Source: JAICJR01 sp036494715 (lineage in GTDB: Bacteria; Actinomycetota; Thermoleophilia; Solirubrobacterales; Thermoleophilaceae). Taken from it: a stretch of DNA of 64,000 nt. The notes beneath the pieces are model-generated. The model had not been told where the DNA came from. It made no database searches and saw only the letters and a list, made by a program, of their open reading frames with translations. Each line of letters begins with the position of its first letter. Within the stretch, counting starts at the first letter, position 1. Positions 43,407 through 50,817 of the stretch are shown in pieces. The stretch is from contig DASXNY010000016.1 in the NCBI GenBank assembly GCA_036494715.1, forward strand, positions 1 to 64,000, given 5' to 3'. The translations under genes were made by a program, and so were the position numbers.

Positions 43407-44104
43407 GTCGCCACCTCCTCCGAGTCGGCCGCCAGCCCGTGGCGGACCTGCAGCAGCGAGCGGCAGATGCCGCCGTTCACCTCGAGGCTCGTCCGGATCA
43501 GCCGCGCCATGCGCAGCCAGCGCCGCAGCTCGCCGGCGGCGAGCGGCTCGCCGCTCGGGAGCACGAACGCCGGCGCGTCGCCGCCGTGAGGAAGCCCGAG
43601 CTCCGAGCGCAGCTGAACGCAGCGGCGCGCCTCCGGCACGTCGGGCAGATCGGCGCAGCGCCGGGCGCAGACCTGCTCGGGAGTCTCACCCGCGGCGAGC
43701 AACGCCTCGCACAGCCGCGACTGGCGGGCGAGCAGCGCCTTGCGCCGGAACAGCGTCCGCAGCGCGTCGAGGTCGTCGTCCTCGGTCTCGCCGGGGAACG
43801 CCCCCGTGAACCTATCCCCGCGCGCGAGCGCCGCGTTTATCTCGTCGCCGGTGTAGTGGTCCTCCAGCCTGACGCTGACCGCGCGCACGCCCGCCAGTCC
43901 GCGCACCGCGCCCAGCGCGTCGGCCGCCATCAGGTAGGCGAAGTTGGGAGCGCACTGGGGCGTAGGCAGCCGCAGCACCACCTGGACGTCGCCATCCGGC
44001 GTGACCTCGCACCCGCTCACGAAGCGGAGCGCCGTGATCGGCTCGTCGAGCTCGGGATCGTGGACCGTGCCGAGGGCTTCCAGCACGCGCGCTCGGGTGC
44101 TCAT
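43403..44104 (-). CDS. DUF59/MIP18-family metal-sulfur assembly-like protein
   Basis: 233 residues. The N-terminal 100 residues form a DUF59 domain: VHDPELDEPITALRFV and a Cys in LPTPQCAPNFAYLM, as in SufT/PaaD-type Fe-S maturation proteins. The C-terminal 110 residues are helical with scattered Cys (CEALLAAGETPEQVCARRC, NGGICRSLL) and match the extension seen in proteins of propane monooxygenase operons. The role there is thought to be metal-centre assembly or stability, but is not proven. It overlaps both neighbours by four bases. Confidence 0.85.
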   Translation of the reverse strand: MSTRARVLEALGTVHDPELDEPITALRFVSGCEVTPDGDVQVVLRLPTPQCAPNFAYLMAADALGAVRGLAGVRAVSVRLEDHYTGDEINAALARGDRFTGAFPGETEDDDLDALRTLFRRKALLARQSRLCEALLAAGETPEQVCARRCADLPDVPEARRCVQLRSELGLPHGGDAPAFVLPSGEPLAAGELRRWLRMARLIRTSLEVNGGICRSLLQVRHGLAADSEEVAT

Positions 44105-45156
44105 GCGCTGTCGACGAGTTGCGCGTCCTCCTGCGCGGCGGGCGCTTCCGCCTCGTCCGGCAGGCGCAGGTCCTCCGGCACCTCGATCCCGTACAGCTTG
44201 GCCGCGTTGAGGCCGAGGATCTTCTTCTTCGTCGCGGTGGTGACCCGCGGGTAGTCCGAGTACTCGTCGTCCGGGTAATCCCAGTCGAGCAGGCCGTCGA
44301 GCTGCCAGCGCGGCTCCCAGATGCCGTAGTCGCTGCCGTAGAGCATCTTGTCCTCGCCGACCCAGAAGAGCAGCTCGCCCATGACCTTCGCGAAGAAGCG
44401 CGGGCGGGCGTGCATGAGCGCGCCGAGCACGACCGCGAGCCCCGCGTAGACGTTTGGCTCCTGAGTCGCCATGAAACAGAAGTCCTCGATGCGCGGCAGG
44501 CCGACGTGTTCCACGATGAAGTTGAGCTCGGGGAAGCTCGTGGCCGCGTAGTCGACGTCGGCGACGTCAAACGCATCCTTGTCGAGCGGCCAGATCGTCG
44601 GGCCCTTGTGGACGTGGATGTTCCTGATCCCGAGCTCCTGCGAGCGCTCGAGGAAACGCTGGGCCTCCGGGTCGCGCAGCGTCCAGCCGCGCGAGCCGTC
44701 ATGCCACTCGGCTGTGTAGAGCTTCACTCCCTTGAGGTCGTAGCGCCTGGCGTCCTCCTCGAGTTGCCTCATGCCGGCGTCGCCCTCGCGCGGGTCGAAG
44801 CGACCGTTCGCGATCAGCCGGCCCGGGTGCTTCTCCGCGAGCGCCGCGTTGCGCTCGAGCGTGTTGAAGCCGGCCGTGTACCAGGACTTGAGGTACGTGG
44901 ACTGGAGGATCGCAACGTCCGCGTGGCCCTCCTCGAACACGTCCTTTACGAAGTCCTCCTCCGAATACTTCTGGAACTTCTCGAGAGGCCAGTGGGTCTC
45001 GGGCGGCCCCAGGCCCATGTAGGCGTGGAAGCACTCGATCCAGCCCTTGGCGTACCGCTCCTGGCCCGGCACCCAGTTCTCTGGACTCGCATTCCAGAAG
45101 TGGGTGTGCCCGTCGACTACGAAGTAGCGCTCGCCATCCCGCGCATACATGTCCAC
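44101..45156 (-). CDS. amidohydrolase of the propane-monooxygenase accessory type
   Basis: 351 residues, amidohydrolase 2 family with a TIM barrel. Metal ligands: HxH in VDGHTHFWNASPENW, His in IHVHKGPTIWP, His in FIVEHVGLPR and Asp in LYGSDYGIWEP. Long stretches are those I associate with the amidohydrolase following prmABCD/mimABCD (GWIECFHAYMGLGPPETHWP, KKKILGLNAAKLYGIEVPED). Its reaction is unknown; it is needed around the monooxygenase in some hosts. Here it is the first gene of a four-gene operon with no monooxygenase. GAGGGAG lies 7 bases before the ATG. Confidence 0.88.
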   Translation of the reverse strand: MDMYARDGERYFVVDGHTHFWNASPENWVPGQERYAKGWIECFHAYMGLGPPETHWPLEKFQKYSEEDFVKDVFEEGHADVAILQSTYLKSWYTAGFNTLERNAALAEKHPGRLIANGRFDPREGDAGMRQLEEDARRYDLKGVKLYTAEWHDGSRGWTLRDPEAQRFLERSQELGIRNIHVHKGPTIWPLDKDAFDVADVDYAATSFPELNFIVEHVGLPRIEDFCFMATQEPNVYAGLAVVLGALMHARPRFFAKVMGELLFWVGEDKMLYGSDYGIWEPRWQLDGLLDWDYPDDEYSDYPRVTTATKKKILGLNAAKLYGIEVPEDLRLPDEAEAPAAQEDAQLVDSA

Positions 45157-45164
45157 TCCCTCGG

Positions 45165-45180
45165 TAGAACGATCGGTCCT
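45165..45180. promoter_or_regulatory. imperfect palindrome, possible TetR-type operator
   Basis: TAGAACGATCGGTCCT lies in the 80-bp gap between the divergent amidohydrolase operon and the MFS exporter. The centre ACGATCG and flanks resemble the palindromic sites TetR repressors use in actinobacteria, with five of eight arm positions matching. No TetR gene is in the window. Confidence 0.3.
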
Positions 45181-45236
45181 CCTGGGCCAGATTACTCCTC
45201 GGCCATAAGGGCGTTCGCGTAGCGTTCCGGGGCGAC

Positions 45237-47267
45237 ATGACTGGTGAGGCGGCTACCCCGAGGATCGCCGGCGGCGACGTGCCCGTCCAAAAGGGCGTGT
45301 CCCGGATCGCCGTGCTCGGCGGGCTGATGCTCGTGATCCTGATGGCGGCACTCGACTCGACGATCGTGTCGACCGCGCTTCCCACGATCGTCGGCGACCT
45401 CGGCGGGCTCGCCCACATCTCGTGGGTGGTGACGGCGTACCTGCTCGCGCAGACTGCGGTGACGCCGCTCTACGGCAAGCTCGGCGACCTCTACGGACGC
45501 AAGCTCGTGCTGCAGGTCGCGCTGGTGATCTTCCTGGTGGGCTCGGCGCTGTGCGGGCAGGCGCACTCCATGACCGAGCTGATCGCATTCCGCGCGCTCC
45601 AGGGCATCGGCGGCGGCGGGCTGATCGTGAGCGCGCAGGCGGCGCTCGGCGACGTGGTGCCGCCGCGCGAGCGGGGCAAGTACTCGGGGCTGTTCGGCGG
45701 CGTTTTCGGCGTCGCGACCGTGATCGGCCCGCTGCTCGGCGGCTTCCTCACCACGTCGATCAGCTGGCGCTGGATCTTCTACGTGAACGTGCCGGTGGGC
45801 ATCCTCGCCTTCGCCGTGTTGCAGCGCACGCTGCCCGCGCACACCCAGCGCGTCAAGCACTCGGTGGACTACCTCGGCACGGCGCTCCTCGCCACCGCGC
45901 TGACCTCGATCGTGCTCCTCACCACACTGGGCGGCCGCCAGTACGCCTGGGGCTCGGGCCTGATCATCGGGCTGGGCTGCCTGGCCGTCGCGTGCATCGT
46001 CGCGTTCGTGTTCGTCGAGAAGCATGCGGCCGAGCCAGTGCTTCCGAACGCGCTCTGGCGCAACCCGGTGTTCAGCGTGACGAGCGGGATCGGCTTCATC
46101 GTCGGCTTCGCGCTGTTCGGCGCGACCACCTACCTGCCGCTCTACCAGCAGGTGGTGCGCGGGCTCACCCCGACCGAGTCCGGCCTGGCGCTGCTGCCGC
46201 TGGTGGGCGGCCTGCTGGTCACCTCGATCGGCGCGGGCCAGCTGATCACGCGCACGGGGCGCTACAAGATCTTTCCGATCATCGGCAGCGTGCTCGTCTT
46301 CGTCGGGCTCCTGTCGTTCAGCAGCCTGTCGCCGTCCACCACGACGGGGGTGCTCTCGCTCGAGATGTTCGTGCTCGGCGCGGGCCTCGGCTGCATCATG
46401 CAGGTGCTGATCCTGGCGGTGCAGAACGCGGTCGACTACGAGCTGCTCGGAGTGGCAACCTCGGGCGCGACCCTCTTCCGCACGATCGGTGGCTCGCTCG
46501 GCACCGCGATCCTCGGCGCCATCTTCACCGCGCAGCTCACGGACAACCTGAAGGAGGCATTCCCGCACGGGGCAGGGGGCGTGGCGTCGAAGGTGTCGAG
46601 CGGCGGGGTCGATCCCTCGCAGGTGAGGTCGCTGCCGGCGGCGATCAAGGGCCCGTATCTGCAGGCCTTCACCGACTCGCTCGGCACGGTGTTCGCGGTC
46701 GCGGCGGGGATCGCCGCGATCGCGTTCGTCCTGTCGTGGTTCATCCAGGAGCGGCCGCTGCGCAAGACGGTGGCCACCGGCGCCGACGTCGGGGAGACGT
46801 TCGCCGCGCCCAGGCCGGCGGACTCGCTGCGCGACATCGGGATCGCACTCAGCCGCCTGGCCGGGCGCGAGCGCACGCGCCGCTTCATCGCGCGGGTGGC
46901 CTCACGCGTGGGCGTGGACCTGACGCCCGCGGCCTGCTGGATGCTGTTCCGCTACTCCGAGGACGGGACGCGCACGATCGCGGACCTGCGCGAGATCCGG
47001 GACATCCCGGTGGAGGTGCTCGAAAACGGGCGGGTGCAGCTGCTCGAGTGCGGTTATGTCGAGGCGGACGACGGGCTCACGGTCGTCACCCCGGGCGGCG
47101 ACGCGGTGGCCGACCAGCTCCGCGCGGAGGCGCGCGAGGAGCTCGTGGCGCTGCTCGACGGCTGGTCGCCCGAGCAGTATCCGGACCTGCAGAGGCTGCT
47201 CACGCGCCTCGCCGACGACATCGCTGAGGCGCCACCCGAGCCGGGGCGTGAAACTCTGCCGGCATGA
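45237..47267 (+). CDS. DHA2-family MFS exporter with C-terminal winged-helix domain
   Basis: 676 residues. Residues 20-510 form a 14-helix EmrB/QacA-type drug:H+ antiporter: the helix-1 motif LDSTIVSTALPTIVGDLGG, GKLGDLYGRKLVLQVALV after helix 2, and antiporter motif C as FGVATVIGPLLGG. About residues 535-650 form a soluble helical domain with a MarR-like winged helix (ACWMLFRYSEDGTRTIADLR, RVQLLECGYVEADDGLTVVT). It may sense substrate or regulate transport; a direct DNA role is possible but unproven. The thioesterase gene overlaps the end by four bases. Confidence 0.9.
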   Translation: MTGEAATPRIAGGDVPVQKGVSRIAVLGGLMLVILMAALDSTIVSTALPTIVGDLGGLAHISWVVTAYLLAQTAVTPLYGKLGDLYGRKLVLQVALVIFLVGSALCGQAHSMTELIAFRALQGIGGGGLIVSAQAALGDVVPPRERGKYSGLFGGVFGVATVIGPLLGGFLTTSISWRWIFYVNVPVGILAFAVLQRTLPAHTQRVKHSVDYLGTALLATALTSIVLLTTLGGRQYAWGSGLIIGLGCLAVACIVAFVFVEKHAAEPVLPNALWRNPVFSVTSGIGFIVGFALFGATTYLPLYQQVVRGLTPTESGLALLPLVGGLLVTSIGAGQLITRTGRYKIFPIIGSVLVFVGLLSFSSLSPSTTTGVLSLEMFVLGAGLGCIMQVLILAVQNAVDYELLGVATSGATLFRTIGGSLGTAILGAIFTAQLTDNLKEAFPHGAGGVASKVSSGGVDPSQVRSLPAAIKGPYLQAFTDSLGTVFAVAAGIAAIAFVLSWFIQERPLRKTVATGADVGETFAAPRPADSLRDIGIALSRLAGRERTRRFIARVASRVGVDLTPAACWMLFRYSEDGTRTIADLREIRDIPVEVLENGRVQLLECGYVEADDGLTVVTPGGDAVADQLRAEAREELVALLDGWSPEQYPDLQRLLTRLADDIAEAPPEPGRETLPA

Positions 47268-47695
47268 CCACGCGAGAGGGCCCCTTCTGGGACGTGATGG
47301 AGGGTCGGCGCGATCCGCCTCCCGCCGCGGAACTACTCGGCTGGAAGCTCGTGGAGGTGGACCCGGAAGCCGGCACGATCGAGGTCTCCTTCACGGCCGG
47401 CGAACAGTTCCTCAATCCCGCCGGCACGATTCAGGGCGGCCTCCTGGCGGCGATGCTCGACGACACGCTCGGCCCGGCGCTCGTGGCCACCCTCGGCCCC
47501 GGTCAGTGGGCCCCGACCACCGACCTTCACGTGCAGTTCCACATCGCCGCGCGGCCCGGCGAGCTGCACGGCCGCGGGCGCGTGGTGCGCCGCGGCAGGG
47601 ACATCGCCTTCCTCGCCGGCGAGCTTGTCAACGAGGACGGCGAGGTCGTGGCCAGCGCGGTGGCCACCGCCAACGTTCGCAGCCGTTCGATCTGA
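47264..47695 (+). CDS. PaaI-family hotdog thioesterase
   Basis: 143 residues. Hotdog fold with NPAGTIQGGLLAAMLDDTLG, the PaaI active-site helix. The usual HGG is QGG here, but the helix Asp that activates water is kept (AMLDDTLG). Expected reaction is acyl-CoA hydrolysis, possibly of aromatic acyl-CoA. It overlaps the exporter gene by four bases (ATGA) and is probably co-expressed with it. Confidence 0.88.
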   Translation: MTTREGPFWDVMEGRRDPPPAAELLGWKLVEVDPEAGTIEVSFTAGEQFLNPAGTIQGGLLAAMLDDTLGPALVATLGPGQWAPTTDLHVQFHIAARPGELHGRGRVVRRGRDIAFLAGELVNEDGEVVASAVATANVRSRSI

Positions 47696-47702
47696 AACCG
47701 GC

Positions 47703-48473
47703 CTATCTCTGCGGACGGCGGACTGCGGACCGCGGACTCCGGCCGGCCGCCACGCGGGCGGCCGGCCGCGGCGCGATCAGCCGCTCCGCCGCCGCACCGA
47801 AGCCGAGCCCGATCGTCGTCCAGATCGTCGCGTTGATGCCGAGCGACGCGAGCCGGAAGCGGTAGAGCACGTCGGCCGGGAAGCCGGCGGGCGTCTCGTG
47901 AACAACCGGCAGGATCAGCTCGGCCACGGCGATCAGCGCGAGGAAGGACGCCGCCGCCACCAGCGCGGCGTTCCAGGTGCCGAGCCGCGCGACGAGCTGC
48001 CGCCTGATCCGGCCGGCGGCAACCGCCGCGAGGATCGTGATCGCGATCATCGCGATGAACAGCAGCGTGCGCTTGCCGATGGTGTTCGGGTTGCCGATCG
48101 TCGGCGGGTTGGAGGGGTACTTCGTGAACGGGATGACCGTGATCGTCAGGTAGGCGGCGAGCGCGAGCAGCGCCGAGGTGGCGCGCGGACCGAGCTTCCA
48201 CACTCGCCCATAGACGTAGGCGAACACGAGCGAGAACAGCCCGCCCAGGCCGACGCTCAGCACGATCGTGCCGGTGGCGAGGCCGGCGGTGCGCTGGACG
48301 CCGCGGGACACGATGTCCGCGTCGGGCGGCAGGTGATGGATGCGCTGGAGGTAGTACTCGAAGTCGATGGCCTTCTGGACCTGCGGCTCACCGAAGATGT
48401 ACGCGACGGCGAAGGCGAGGACGCCGGCCGCCAGGCCGACGAGCATGCCCCGCACGAGCAGGGAGCGTGTCAT
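47703..48473 (-). CDS. cbtA: CbtA-family cobalt transport protein
   Basis: 256 residues with about six to seven membrane helices. N-terminal GMLVGLAAGVLAFAVAYIFG and FEYYLQRIHHLPPD, plus the conserved loop PFTKYPSNPPTIGNPNTIG, are typical of CbtA. CbtAB is a predicted cobalt importer whose genes lie under cobalamin riboswitches. Here it follows cbtB after nine bases and shares the riboswitch at 48740-48860. Transport has been proposed from genome context and is not firmly proven biochemically. The C-terminal 25 residues are a basic tail. Confidence 0.9.
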   Translation of the reverse strand: MTRSLLVRGMLVGLAAGVLAFAVAYIFGEPQVQKAIDFEYYLQRIHHLPPDADIVSRGVQRTAGLATGTIVLSVGLGGLFSLVFAYVYGRVWKLGPRATSALLALAAYLTITVIPFTKYPSNPPTIGNPNTIGKRTLLFIAMIAITILAAVAAGRIRRQLVARLGTWNAALVAAASFLALIAVAELILPVVHETPAGFPADVLYRFRLASLGINATIWTTIGLGFGAAAERLIAPRPAARVAAGRSPRSAVRRPQR

Positions 48474-48482
48474 CGCCGGCCC

Positions 48483-48704
48483 CTAGTGGCAGGGGAAGCC
48501 GAGCAGGTGGCGGGCGTCGTGCACGAACTCGTGGACGTAGTGCCCGGAGACGATCGAGGTGGCGCCCTCTTCGGCGCCGACGAAGTACAAGAGCAAGAGG
48601 AGGATCACCCCGGCGAACACGGCGTAGGGCAGGAGCTCGCGCGGACTGACTACTGGCGCGGGCGGATTGAGGACCTGCGGCTCGGCGGCTACGACGTCCG
48701 ACAT
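48483..48704 (-). CDS. cbtB: CbtB-family small cobalt transport subunit
   Basis: 73 residues. One membrane helix (about 25-45) and a C-terminal His-rich end, HYVHEFVHDARHLLGFPCH, the metal-binding tail of CbtB. AAGGAGG precedes ATG 48704. It lies between the cobalamin riboswitch and cbtA. Confidence 0.9.
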   Translation of the reverse strand: MSDVVAAEPQVLNPPAPVVSPRELLPYAVFAGVILLLLLYFVGAEEGATSIVSGHYVHEFVHDARHLLGFPCH

Positions 48705-48739
48705 GGGGTGCCTCCTTCGGGATCACGCGTCCCGGTACG

Positions 48740-48860
48740 GGTTGGTGATGTGTCGGACGAGTGTCTGGCTTCCGGGTGCCGTTGCACCTCGGTCACAGTG
48801 GCGCGACCGCGCCGGTCTTGCACCGGCTTCCTCGCTCCCTCACACGATCAGCGGGCAGCA
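48740..48860 (-). promoter_or_regulatory. cobalamin riboswitch controlling cbtBA
   Basis: Read on the minus strand, the leader contains GAGGAAGCCGGTGCAAG, then GCGCCACTGTGACCGAGG and later GGAAGCCAGACACTC. This is the conserved B12-box architecture. A promoter -10 TATGCT (48862-48857) would start transcription near 48850. The ATG of cbtB follows about 40 bases after the aptamer, so binding of adenosylcobalamin probably blocks translation or transcription of the cobalt importer. Confidence 0.9.
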
Positions 48861-48892
48861 TAACGACGCTGCCGGTATCTCGCCGCGCGGGC

Positions 48893-49005
48893 TATGCTGG
48901 CGCGGTCAGCGCGTGGGTGGCGAGGAACCCGGTGAGACGCCGGGACGGTCGCGCCACTGTGTTCGGGGTCGCTCCCGAGAGTCAGGAACTCCCGCCCGTG
49001 CGGCC
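48893..49005 (+). promoter_or_regulatory. cobalamin riboswitch controlling cobG-cobH-cobIJ
   Basis: On the plus strand: GGTGGCGAGGAACCCGGTG, GACGGTCGCGCCACTGTG and GAGAGTCAGGAACTC, the standard cobalamin riboswitch blocks. A -10 box TATGCT (48893-48898) sits 31 bp from the identical -10 of the divergent riboswitch. The cobG ATG with its AGGAGG lies about 40 bases after the aptamer. Confidence 0.9.
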
Positions 49006-49042
49006 GCCGCTTTCGGGAACGCGCTCTTCCCAGGAGGTATCG

Positions 49043-50194
49043 ATGCACCAAGCCCGTTCCGATCGCTGTCCCGGCGTGCTCCGGTTGCACGAGGCGGGCG
49101 ATGGCGGTCTCGCGCGGGTGCGGCTGCCCGGCGGGCGGCTCGGTGCCGTCGGGCGCGAGGCGCTCGCGGACGTGGCTCGGCTGGGGAACGGCGTGGTGGA
49201 GGTGACCTCGCGCGCGAACGTGCAGGTACGCGGCCTGCGCCTCTCCGAAGGCTCCGCGGTGGCCGACAAGCTGTGGGCGGCCGGGCTGCTGCCGTCGCCC
49301 TCGCACGACCGGGTGCGGAACGTCCTGGCGAGCCCCCTGGGGGGGCGGGACCTCGATTCGCTCGGCGCCGTGGACGCGGTGGTGGACGCGCTCGACGAGG
49401 GCCTGTGCGCTGACCCCGGGCTGGCCTCGCTGCCGGGCCGCTTCCTGTTCGCGGTGGATGACGGCCGGGCGGTGCTCCCGCGCGCCGACGTGGAGCTGCG
49501 CGCCACCGAGGACGAGCGCTTTCGCGTGGTGCTCGCCGGCTGGCTCACGGATCTCGTGGCCGGGCCGGAGGAGGCCGTGGAGCTTGCTCTCGATGCCGCG
49601 CGCGCGTTTGTGGAGGCGGCGGGGGGCCGCGGCTGGCGCGTGGCGGACCTCGCCGCCGGGCCGGGGCTGATCGCGCGCCGGATCGGCGCCTCGGTGGTGG
49701 GCTTCGACGACGGTCACGACGAGCGCGTGACGCTCGGCGTGTCCGAGCAGCGCGACGGGCTGCGGTCGGTGACGGTGCTGCCGAAGCTCGGCCGGCTCGA
49801 CCTCGGCGTGTTGCCGGACGAGGTGCGCTTCTCGCGGCGGCGCACGCTGACCGTCGTGGACGTGGCGCGCGACGAGGCGGAGCCGCTGCTGGCCTCGCTG
49901 GCGGCCGCCGGCTTCGTCGTTTCCGAGGACTCGGGCTGGTGGGGCCTGTCGGCCTGCTCCGGCCTCGGCGCCTGCTCGCGCGCGCTCGCGGACGTCCGGG
50001 CCGCGGCGGCACAGCGGGCACTGGTGCGCGCGCCGGGCGCTCCCGCCGAGCACTGGTCCGCCTGCGAGCGCGGCTGCGGGCGGCCGCCGGGTGTGGCGAT
50101 CGCCGTCACCGCCACCCACCACGGCGGCGTGAGCGTGGACGGCGACTTCTCCGAGGACGAGGCGGCGGCGCTGCTGTCGGTGGTGCGCGCGTGA
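49043..50194 (+). CDS. cobG: CobG-like precorrin-3B synthase
   Basis: 383 residues from ATG 49043, with AGGAGG 5 bases upstream. An in-frame start further up would translate the riboswitch and is rejected. Two ferredoxin-like half-domains of nitrite/sulfite reductases are seen. The Fe4S4 ligands lie in SACSGLGACSR and SACERGCGRPPG. CobG is the O2-dependent monooxygenase that makes precorrin-3B, so its presence marks the aerobic cobalamin route. It is the first gene of a riboswitch-controlled operon and overlaps cobH by four bases (GTGA). Confidence 0.9.
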   Translation: MHQARSDRCPGVLRLHEAGDGGLARVRLPGGRLGAVGREALADVARLGNGVVEVTSRANVQVRGLRLSEGSAVADKLWAAGLLPSPSHDRVRNVLASPLGGRDLDSLGAVDAVVDALDEGLCADPGLASLPGRFLFAVDDGRAVLPRADVELRATEDERFRVVLAGWLTDLVAGPEEAVELALDAARAFVEAAGGRGWRVADLAAGPGLIARRIGASVVGFDDGHDERVTLGVSEQRDGLRSVTVLPKLGRLDLGVLPDEVRFSRRRTLTVVDVARDEAEPLLASLAAAGFVVSEDSGWWGLSACSGLGACSRALADVRAAAAQRALVRAPGAPAEHWSACERGCGRPPGVAIAVTATHHGGVSVDGDFSEDEAAALLSVVRA

Positions 50195-50817
50195 GCACCT
50201 ACGTTCGCGACGGCGCGGAGATCTACCGGCGCTCGTTCGCCACGATCCGGGCGGAGGCCGAGCTCGAGGATCTCGATCCGGTGCTCGAGCGCGTGGTGGT
50301 GCGGATGATCCACGCCTGCGGAATGGTCGACCTCGCGGACGACGTGGGCGCATCGCCGGGCTTCGGTCCGGCCGCCGAGGCGGCGCTGCGCGACGGCGCG
50401 CCGATTCTGTGTGACACGGCGATGGTCGCGTCGGGCGTGACCCGCTCGCGGCTGCCCGCCGGCAACGAGGTGGTGTGCACGCTGCCGGATCCGGGCGTGC
50501 CCGCGCTCGCCGCGGAGCTCGGCACCACGCGCACCGCGGCGGCGCTCGAGCTGTGGCGGTCGCGATTGGGCGGCGCGGTGGTGGCGGTGGGCAACGCGCC
50601 CACGGCTCTCTTCCGGCTGCTCGAGCTGGTGGATGAGGGCGCCGCGCGGCCCGCCGCGGTGATCGGCGTGCCGGTGGGCTTCATCGGCGCGGCCGAGTCG
50701 AAGGGGGCGCTCGCCGAGAGCCCGCTCGGGCTCGAGTACCTGGTGGTGCACGGCCGGCGCGGCGGCAGCGCCATCGCCGCGGCCGCGGTCAACGCCCTGG
50801 CGAGCGCGGCCGAATGA
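50191..50817 (+). CDS. cobH: precorrin-8X methylmutase
   Basis: 208 residues from GTG 50191. The catalytic His is in VVVRMIHACGMVD. VICDTAM-like sequence is seen as ILCDTAMVASG, and GNAPTALFRLLEL plus GVPVGFIGAAESK match CobH/CbiC. It moves the C11 methyl to C12 to give hydrogenobyrinate. It overlaps cobG and cobIJ by four bases each. Confidence 0.94.
   Translation: MSTYVRDGAEIYRRSFATIRAEAELEDLDPVLERVVVRMIHACGMVDLADDVGASPGFGPAAEAALRDGAPILCDTAMVASGVTRSRLPAGNEVVCTLPDPGVPALAAELGTTRTAAALELWRSRLGGAVVAVGNAPTALFRLLELVDEGAARPAAVIGVPVGFIGAAESKGALAESPLGLEYLVVHGRRGGSAIAAAAVNALASAAE

Noticed and set aside
48761..49042. Upstream in-frame extension of cobG
   Set aside because: It would translate the cobalamin riboswitch; ATG 49043 has a strong AGGAGG.
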